From positions 1-28,774 of the forward strand of contig CAZEFR010000030.1 of NCBI GenBank assembly GCA_964511555.1: a stretch of DNA of 28,774 bases. Reading direction: 5' to 3'. This DNA is from CAIZGX01 sp964511555 (GTDB taxonomy: Bacteria; Bacteroidota; Bacteroidia; Flavobacteriales_D; Sanyastnellaceae). Below the pieces are notes generated by a model. The model was not told the DNA's origin. It saw nothing but the letters and a program-made list of their open reading frames with translations, and did not search any database. Positions 24,560-28,774 of the stretch are shown here, piece after piece. Position 1 is the first letter of the stretch, and each line of letters begins with the position of its first letter. The translations under genes were made by a program, and so were the position numbers.

Positions 24560-25504
24560 TTACTCTTCCGAGGTGAAGACGTTTTGTTTGATTTTTTCAG
24601 CGATTAGTTCAGCTAATGCCAATGCTTTGTGACCGTCTTCTAACGATACTTTGGGTTCAGTTTTACCTAAAACAGCCTCGCCAAAGCTCATAAGCTCCTG
24701 TCTAAGTGCATTGTTGTCTACTGTAGGCAGGTCCTTTTTGTTTATTCCACTTTCTACATTCTCACGAAGCAATTCATAACTGTGAGCTTTTTTATTGAGA
24801 AAGTCAGCAACATAGCAAGCATCTTTTTGATAGAAGCGCATTTTTCTTGTCGTTCCTGCAGCTACGCGGCTAGCTGTGAGGTTTGCAACACAACCATTAT
24901 CCAATTCAATTCGGGCGTTGGCAATATCTATGTGTGAGGTAAGAACCGACGCGCCATTGGCGGAAACACGTCTAACGTTCGCTTTTGTAACGGATAGAAT
25001 GAGATCAATGTCGTGAATCATAACATCAAGGATGACAGATACGTCGTTGTTACGATTTTTGAATTCGCTTAACCGATGAGCTTCAATGTACCGGGTTTGA
25101 GACAAGAGTGGCGAGATGGCTAAAAATGCCGGGTTAAAACGTTCAATATGCCCTACTTGGGCAATCACTTGTGCCTCTTTCGCAAGTTTAATGAGCCTGT
25201 TACTCTCGTCCAGGTTAGATGTAATGGGCTTTTCAATAAACACATGTTTGAGGTTGCGAATGGCGCTAGATGCGCATTGAAAATGAGATGGAGTGCTTGA
25301 CACAACATCTACGACATCTACTTCTTCAATAAGAGCATCTATACTGTAACTAGGCTCAATGCCAAAACGGGCTGCAGCTTCTTTTGCTGCTTTAATATCA
25401 GGATCGAAAAAATGTATGGACTTGAATAATTCAGGCAGCTCAGATAGCACTTGCATATGAATCTTCCCCAGATATCCCGTTCCTAAAACTCCTATTTTCA
25501 ACAT
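24560..25504 (-). CDS. Gfo/Idh/MocA family NAD(P)-dependent oxidoreductase
   Basis: I choose ATG at 25502-25504 (314 residues, MLKIGVLGTGYLGKIHM): the dinucleotide-binding GxGxxG begins at once, and the longer in-frame extension to 25639 would cross the divergent pcm start and has no conserved sequence. The Rossmann domain occupies about 1-120 with the FIEKPITSN motif (E-K-P contains the catalytic-site Lys), followed by the alpha/beta GFO_IDH_MocA C-terminal domain. The segment QVGHIERFNPAF is typical of the branch containing UDP-GlcNAc 3-dehydrogenase (GnnA) and related sugar-nucleotide enzymes, so a role in lipid A or envelope sugar modification is possible but unproven. A weak -7 box CACATTTG precedes it. 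Confidence 0.88.
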   Translation of the reverse strand: MLKIGVLGTGYLGKIHMQVLSELPELFKSIHFFDPDIKAAKEAAARFGIEPSYSIDALIEEVDVVDVVSSTPSHFQCASSAIRNLKHVFIEKPITSNLDESNRLIKLAKEAQVIAQVGHIERFNPAFLAISPLLSQTRYIEAHRLSEFKNRNNDVSVILDVMIHDIDLILSVTKANVRRVSANGASVLTSHIDIANARIELDNGCVANLTASRVAAGTTRKMRFYQKDACYVADFLNKKAHSYELLRENVESGINKKDLPTVDNNALRQELMSFGEAVLGKTEPKVSLEDGHKALALAELIAEKIKQNVFTSEE

Positions 25505-25615
25505 AAATAATTCTCTTCTTATGCAAATGTGATTGAAATTGATGTCTACATCACTTCGTTGATTTTTACTTTTCAACACTGAAAAGCGGATGAAATAGTC
25601 GCTTACCTTGGCGGT

Positions 25616-26272
25616 ATGATTGAGGACAATTACAGACATAAGGGACTAAGAAGGAAGCTCATAGATGAGCTTCGTGAAAAGGGAATTACAGATTCAAGGG
25701 TGCTTGAAGCTATGAATAGAGTCCCCCGTCACGCCTTTTTAACCAGTGCCTTCGTAGAAATGGCGTATGAGAATAAGGCGTTTCCCATTGGCGCTGAACA
25801 GACAATTTCAGCACCTTATACCGTAGCTTTTCAGAGCCAGTTATTAGATGTTGAAAAAGGAATGAAGGTTCTTGAAGTAGGTACTGGCTCTGGTTACCAG
25901 ACTTCCGTTTTGTGTGAAATGGGAGCGAAGGTGTATTCGATTGAAAGGCAGAAATTACTTTTCGATACGTCGAAGAAGTTGTTGTCAGAAATGGGTTATA
26001 AATGTCATCTGGCCTATGGCGACGGATACAAGGGAATTTCTGCTTTTGCTCCTTATGATCGAATTATCATAACCTGCGCAATCCCTGTAGTTCCTGAAGA
26101 GTTGCTTCTACAAATGAAATCAAGTGGGAAGTTGGTTATGCCTTTTGGAGAGGGTGAGAAGCAAGAAATGACACTCATTCAGGAAGACGCAGATGGTAAT
26201 TTTCACAACACGTATTACGGAGAATTCTCGTTCGTGCCTATGCTCGAGAAGAGAAGCAATACGAAGTCGTGA
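25616..26272 (+). CDS. pcm: Protein-L-isoaspartate O-methyltransferase
   Basis: The enzyme uses S-adenosylmethionine to methylate isoaspartyl residues that accumulate in damaged proteins, starting their repair. The 218-residue length is standard. Visible motifs are the VPRHAFL segment, the family loop EQTISAPYTVAFQ, the SAM-binding VLEVGTGSGYQTSVL (about residues 86-100), YSIER, and the DRIIITCAIPVVPEELL post-I region. The start ATG lies five bases after TACCTTG, a weak -7-like box, which would imply a very short leader. It is divergent from the Gfo/Idh gene (111 bases) and ends two bases from the convergent FAH gene. Confidence 0.95.
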   Translation: MIEDNYRHKGLRRKLIDELREKGITDSRVLEAMNRVPRHAFLTSAFVEMAYENKAFPIGAEQTISAPYTVAFQSQLLDVEKGMKVLEVGTGSGYQTSVLCEMGAKVYSIERQKLLFDTSKKLLSEMGYKCHLAYGDGYKGISAFAPYDRIIITCAIPVVPEELLLQMKSSGKLVMPFGEGEKQEMTLIQEDADGNFHNTYYGEFSFVPMLEKRSNTKS

Positions 26273-26274
26273 TT

Positions 26275-26883
26275 TTATTTAATTCGAAGGGAAAAGACTT
26301 TTTCGTCGAAAAGATATCCTTCGAGTAGGTCACCTGAAGTAACAGGCCCAACGCCAGCTGGAGTTCCGGTGAAGATTAAGTCGCCAATCTTCAACGTGAA
26401 GACTTCCGAAACATTTTCAATGAGCTTGTCAATGGAATGGATCATGTGCGAACTGTTTCCTTCCTGAACCGTAACGCCATTTTTCTTCAATGAAAAAAGT
26501 ATGGGGGAAGGAAGAGTTTCTGTTTCGAAGAATTTTTCACTGACAAAAGCAGATCCGTCGAATGCTTTAGCTCGTTCCCAGGGAAGTCCTTTTTTCTTCA
26601 ACTCATCCTGAACATCTCTTGCGGTGAAGTCTATACCTAAAGTAACTTCATTGTAGTAACGTGGAGCAAATGATTGTTGAATGTGTTTGCCCAATCTATT
26701 GATGCGGAAAACCAATTCCAATTCATAGTGCACATCTTTCGTGAACGCAGGAATAACGAATGGATTTCCTCTCTGTATGATAGCTGAATCGGGCTTGCAA
26801 AAGACCACAGGATTTTCGGGAACAGCGTTTCCTAGTTCAGCCGCATGTGCCGCGTAATTTCTTCCAATGCAAATAATTTTCAT
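26275..26883 (-). CDS. Fumarylacetoacetate hydrolase (FAH) family protein
   Basis: The 202-residue single-domain member begins at once with the fold's first strand (MKIICIGRNYAAHAAE). The metal ligands are visible: Glu54 and Glu56 in HYELEL and Asp85 in GIDFTARD. FTGTPAGVG near the C-terminus completes the signature. Small FAH proteins include acylpyruvases, oxaloacetate decarboxylases and 5-oxopent-3-ene-1,2,5-tricarboxylate decarboxylase-like enzymes; the acylpyruvase/oxaloacetate branch (FAHD1-like) is the closest by size, but the substrate is not readable here. Its ATG shares one base with the TAA of the upstream OmpA-domain gene (TAATG), a coupling arrangement. Confidence 0.92.
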   Translation of the reverse strand: MKIICIGRNYAAHAAELGNAVPENPVVFCKPDSAIIQRGNPFVIPAFTKDVHYELELVFRINRLGKHIQQSFAPRYYNEVTLGIDFTARDVQDELKKKGLPWERAKAFDGSAFVSEKFFETETLPSPILFSLKKNGVTVQEGNSSHMIHSIDKLIENVSEVFTLKIGDLIFTGTPAGVGPVTSGDLLEGYLFDEKVFSLRIK

Positions 26884-27383
26884 TATGGTCGAGCTATAAA
26901 TTCAACAATCACTTTTCGATCACCGGGATTTTTGCCAATAGACCCAACATCGCCAACGAATTTCGCTACACACCGATTGGAGTCTATTCCCGAATTTACA
27001 ATGAAGTTTCGTACTGCTTTTGCTCGTTTTTCTGATTCTTTCCAATTCTTTTCGCTGCTGCCGTTTCGGTCGGAATATCCGGTTATGAGCACTCCTGTTT
27101 TTCCATTCCGCGCTAGCTTTTCAACAATATCGTTCAGCTGTTGCTGAGCAGTTGTGCTCAGGTCAACGCCCGATTTTTCAAAGTAAATGACAATAGGTTG
27201 AATAGGCACAGGTGCTGCGGTGAACTTCGGCATACTTGATTTATCGTTTCCGTTCAACCACTGTCTTGCCAATCCATCAGAGGAATAAGGAACAATGGGT
27301 AAAAGCGAATCTTGCAACGGTGATTCTTGTCCAAGCATGGAAATGCTTGAAACAAAAAAGAGGAAAAACAACAGGCCGCGCAT
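26883..27383 (-). CDS. Small OmpA-domain periplasmic protein
   Basis: I use ATG at 27381-27383, giving 166 residues with a signal peptide directly at the start (MRGLLFFLFFVSSISMLGQ); the upstream extension adds charged residues before the leader. After a short linker (about 20-60) comes an OmpA-like peptidoglycan-binding domain (about 60-166) with VIYFEKSGVDLS, ITGYSDRNGSSEKNWKESEKRAKAVRNFI and RKVIVEF. The conserved Asp and Arg are present. There is no barrel domain and no lipobox, so it is predicted soluble in the periplasm and attached non-covalently to the cell wall. It overlaps the FAH gene by one base. What it might tether is unknown. Confidence 0.87.
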   Translation of the reverse strand: MRGLLFFLFFVSSISMLGQESPLQDSLLPIVPYSSDGLARQWLNGNDKSSMPKFTAAPVPIQPIVIYFEKSGVDLSTTAQQQLNDIVEKLARNGKTGVLITGYSDRNGSSEKNWKESEKRAKAVRNFIVNSGIDSNRCVAKFVGDVGSIGKNPGDRKVIVEFIARP

Positions 27384-27456
27384 AACACGTAAAATTAGCG
27401 CACCTCGATGAACCAAACCGATTGATTTTATTCACCATTCATTCACAATAGGGCTT

Positions 27457-28548
27457 CTAATCTTTATTCATAACTCCGTTCTGTGCTCGGATGCTTTCTT
27501 TGTGTATGGCTTCAAGATAGGCTGTTAGGAAGGTTTCTGTTAGCTGTGCAGCTTGACCCCAAGCCTCGCGACTTTCTAGAATTTCTTTCCAACGATCTAA
27601 TTGGAAAATGGTTATCCCATCCTCTTTTTTTAGCGCCCCCATCTCTCGAGCAATAGCCATTCTTTTTCCAAGTAAATCAATAATGTCGGCATCTAAGGCA
27701 TCTACGCGATCTCGCATATCTCGGATTTTGTCGAGCGTTGTTGAGTTGAGCGATGAACTTCTAAAGTGGAGTAGCTCGATCATTTTAGAAACTTCTTCAG
27801 GTGTGATTTGCTGAAGAGCGTCACTTAAAGCAGCATCTGGATTCGGATGACTTTCAATCATAATACCGTTCATGCCTAAATCCAGTGCGCGTTGACTTAC
27901 CTCGCGAAGCAAAGTTCTGTTTCCGCAAATATGACTCGGATCACAAATCAGTGGAATATGAGGAAACTGCGTTTTGAACTCAATAGGAATTTCCCAAAGC
28001 GGTTTGTTTCTGTATGGAAGTTTGTTGGCTACCGAGAAGCCACGATGAATGGCGCTTAAATTGGAAAGTCCTAATTTTTGAAACCGTTCAAAGGCTCCAA
28101 TCCACAAGGAAATATCAGGGTTTATCGGGTTTTTTATGAAAACAGGTATATCAACACCTCGGAGAGCTTCTGCGATTTCTTGAACAGAGAACGGGTTCGT
28201 TGTTGTTCGCGCACCGATCCAAAGCGCATCGAAATTGTATTCAAGACACAATTCTACATGCTGAGCTGTGGCTACTTCAGTAATGATTTTAACGCCTGTT
28301 TCTTCCTTGGCTTTTTTCATCCAAGGGAGCGCTGCCGCTCCCATTCCTTCGAATGAATTCGGGCTGGTTCGTGGTTTCCATAGGCCGGCGCGGTAATACG
28401 ACAAAGGAATACGCTCACTTAATTCTCTTGCGGTATTGATAACCTGAGACTCGGACTCTGCGCTGCAAGGTCCTGATATCCATGTGAAATTATCTTTTGT
28501 CCTATCCATATCTTCCTTCCATTTCAATGCGAAAGTACTTGATTCCAT
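27457..28548 (-). CDS. Bifunctional 3-deoxy-7-phosphoheptulonate synthase / chorismate mutase type II
   Basis: The enzyme catalyses the first shikimate-pathway step (PEP plus erythrose-4-phosphate to DAHP) and also rearranges chorismate to prephenate. The N-terminal DAHP synthase barrel (about 20-260) has ISGPCSAES, LWKPRTSPNSFEGMG, IGARTT, FIKNP, HRGF and CDPSHICG. The C-terminal AroQ-type mutase (about 272-360) has IRDMRDRVDALDADIIDLLGKRM and the following Lys-rich helix. The fusion is typical of Bacteroidota and allows prephenate feedback. I prefer ATG at 28548 because the FALKWKED region aligns with the short N-terminal helix of relatives; ATG at 28509 is an alternative favoured by a -7-like box at 28530-28537. 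Confidence 0.94.
   Translation of the reverse strand: MESSTFALKWKEDMDRTKDNFTWISGPCSAESESQVINTARELSERIPLSYYRAGLWKPRTSPNSFEGMGAAALPWMKKAKEETGVKIITEVATAQHVELCLEYNFDALWIGARTTTNPFSVQEIAEALRGVDIPVFIKNPINPDISLWIGAFERFQKLGLSNLSAIHRGFSVANKLPYRNKPLWEIPIEFKTQFPHIPLICDPSHICGNRTLLREVSQRALDLGMNGIMIESHPNPDAALSDALQQITPEEVSKMIELLHFRSSSLNSTTLDKIRDMRDRVDALDADIIDLLGKRMAIAREMGALKKEDGITIFQLDRWKEILESREAWGQAAQLTETFLTAYLEAIHKESIRAQNGVMNKD
28530..28537 (-). promoter_or_regulatory. -7-like box inside the 5' end of the DAHP synthase gene
   Basis: The minus strand reads TACTTTCG, then C, identical to the prfB box. If it is used, transcription would begin near 28523 and translation from ATG 28509 rather than 28548. Protein homology favours the longer form, so the box may be fortuitous or give a second transcript. 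Confidence 0.35.
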
Positions 28549-28571
28549 GAGGCACAAGAATTATTGGACAT

Positions 28572-28595
28572 AAAAAAAGGGGAAAACTCCCCTTT
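28572..28595 (-). terminator. Intrinsic terminator after tRNA-Leu
   Basis: On the minus strand AAAGGGGA and TCCCCTTT form an eight-pair stem with a four-base loop, followed by a run of seven T in total. It starts two bases past the tRNA 3' end and separates the tRNAs from the DAHP synthase gene. Confidence 0.88.
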
Positions 28596-28596
28596 G

Positions 28597-28678
28597 TGCC
28601 CTGGACTGGACTCGAACCAGCACACCTTACGGAACCACCCCCTCAAGATGGCGTGTCTACCAATTTCACCACCAGGGC
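28597..28678 (-). tRNA. tRNA-Leu (anticodon GAG)
   Basis: The minus-strand cloverleaf has acceptor halves GCCCTGG (28678-28672) and CCAGGGC (28604-28598) with discriminator A at 28597, a D-arm with GTGAAATTGGTAGACAC, anticodon stem CCATC/GGTGG around loop TTGAGGG (anticodon GAG), a long class II variable arm and T-loop TTCGAGT. The CCA end is not encoded. Anticodon GAG reads CUC and CUU leucine codons. Confidence 0.96.
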
Positions 28679-28690
28679 AATTAAGATTAA

Positions 28691-28714
28691 AAAAGGGCAG
28701 TTTCCTGCCCTTTT
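28691..28714 (-). terminator. Intrinsic terminator between tRNA-Lys and tRNA-Leu
   Basis: On the minus strand AAAAGGGCAG, loop GAAA (a GNRA tetraloop) and CTGCCCTTTT form a ten-pair stem followed by more T. It lies ten bases past the tRNA-Lys 3' end, so the two tRNAs appear to be separate transcription units or processed apart. Confidence 0.85.
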
Positions 28715-28723
28715 CCTCGTCTG

Positions 28724-28774
28724 TGATCCCGCTGGGATTCGAACCCAGGGCCCATACATTAAAAGTGTATTGCT
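28724..28774 (-). tRNA. tRNA-Lys (anticodon UUU), 5' part outside the window
   Basis: The minus strand shows the anticodon arm ATACA-CTTTTAA-TGTAT (anticodon TTT), a five-base variable loop, the T-arm CTGGG-TTCGAAT-CCCAG, the 3' acceptor half CGGGATC and discriminator A at 28724. The D-arm and 5' acceptor half lie beyond the window edge. CCA is not encoded. Confidence 0.95.

Noticed and set aside
25505..25639. Longer N-terminus for the Gfo/Idh oxidoreductase
   Set aside because: The extra 45 residues have no family similarity, precede the Rossmann strand that should be N-terminal, and run across the divergent pcm start.
28691..28714. Hairpin with GNRA loop between the tRNAs as a possible small RNA or riboswitch
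   Set aside because: A stem followed by a T-run right after a tRNA is fully explained as an intrinsic terminator.
28597..28774. tRNA genes as integration sites of a mobile element
   Set aside because: No integrase, no direct repeat of a tRNA 3' end and no atypical gene content was seen nearby in the window.

Overview
The window looks like ordinary chromosome of a Bacteroidota bacterium, most likely Flavobacteriales. This rests on two type IX secretion system (T9SS) substrates with type B and type A sorting domains, a PorP/SprF protein next to a PorE-like OmpA protein, an atpD-atpC pair split from the other ATP synthase genes, a very short AtpC, a fused DAHP synthase/chorismate mutase, and recurrent TAnnTTTG-like -7 promoter boxes instead of E. 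coli-type promoters. Genus cannot be read from the sequence. I see no phage, insertion sequence, CRISPR array or origin. Coding density is very high and no gene-free stretch exceeds about 200 bases.

Layout. (1) 1-4904, plus strand: a T9SS cell-surface module made of the 3' end of a large repeat-rich adhesin-like protein, a PorP/SprF outer-membrane protein and a TPR/PD40/OmpA protein. (2) 4888-6648: a NadR-like P-loop kinase (minus) head-to-head with a GAF-PP2C (RsbU-type) phosphatase (plus), separated by only 27 bases. (3) 6623-9100, minus: an O-antigen ligase/polymerase and a Wzz-like chain-length protein. (4) 9300-12431, plus: atpD, atpC and tig, ending in a strong terminator shared with a convergent DUF349-repeat gene (12499-14187, minus). 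(5) 14285-20402, plus: recX, prfB (RF2 with a programmed +1 frameshift), fumC, a mannose-1-phosphate guanylyltransferase, a secreted TonB-C-domain protein and histidine ammonia-lyase. (6) 20405-25504, minus: a T9SS type A protein with a CxxCH motif and SprB-like repeats, a polyprenyl-phosphate sugar transferase translationally overlapped by an unknown lipoprotein, and a Gfo/Idh/MocA oxidoreductase. (7) 25616-28774: pcm (plus), then on the minus strand a FAH-family protein, a small OmpA-domain protein, DAHP synthase/chorismate mutase, tRNA-Leu(GAG) and a truncated tRNA-Lys(UUU), each tRNA followed by its own terminator.

Themes. Envelope polysaccharide functions (polymerase, chain length, sugar-nucleotide supply, initiating transferase) are scattered over the window rather than clustered. 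Surface protein secretion and anchoring is the second theme. The rest is housekeeping: energy, protein folding, translation termination, the TCA cycle, aromatic amino acids and protein repair. The most unusual signals are the exact 41-residue Cys-paired calcium-binding repeats, the structured prfB frameshift site, the palindromic back-to-back promoter at 5424-5439, the CxxCH motif in a T9SS cargo, and the uncharacterised lipoprotein fused by overlap to a sugar-transferase gene. No clearly new defence or mobile system is present.
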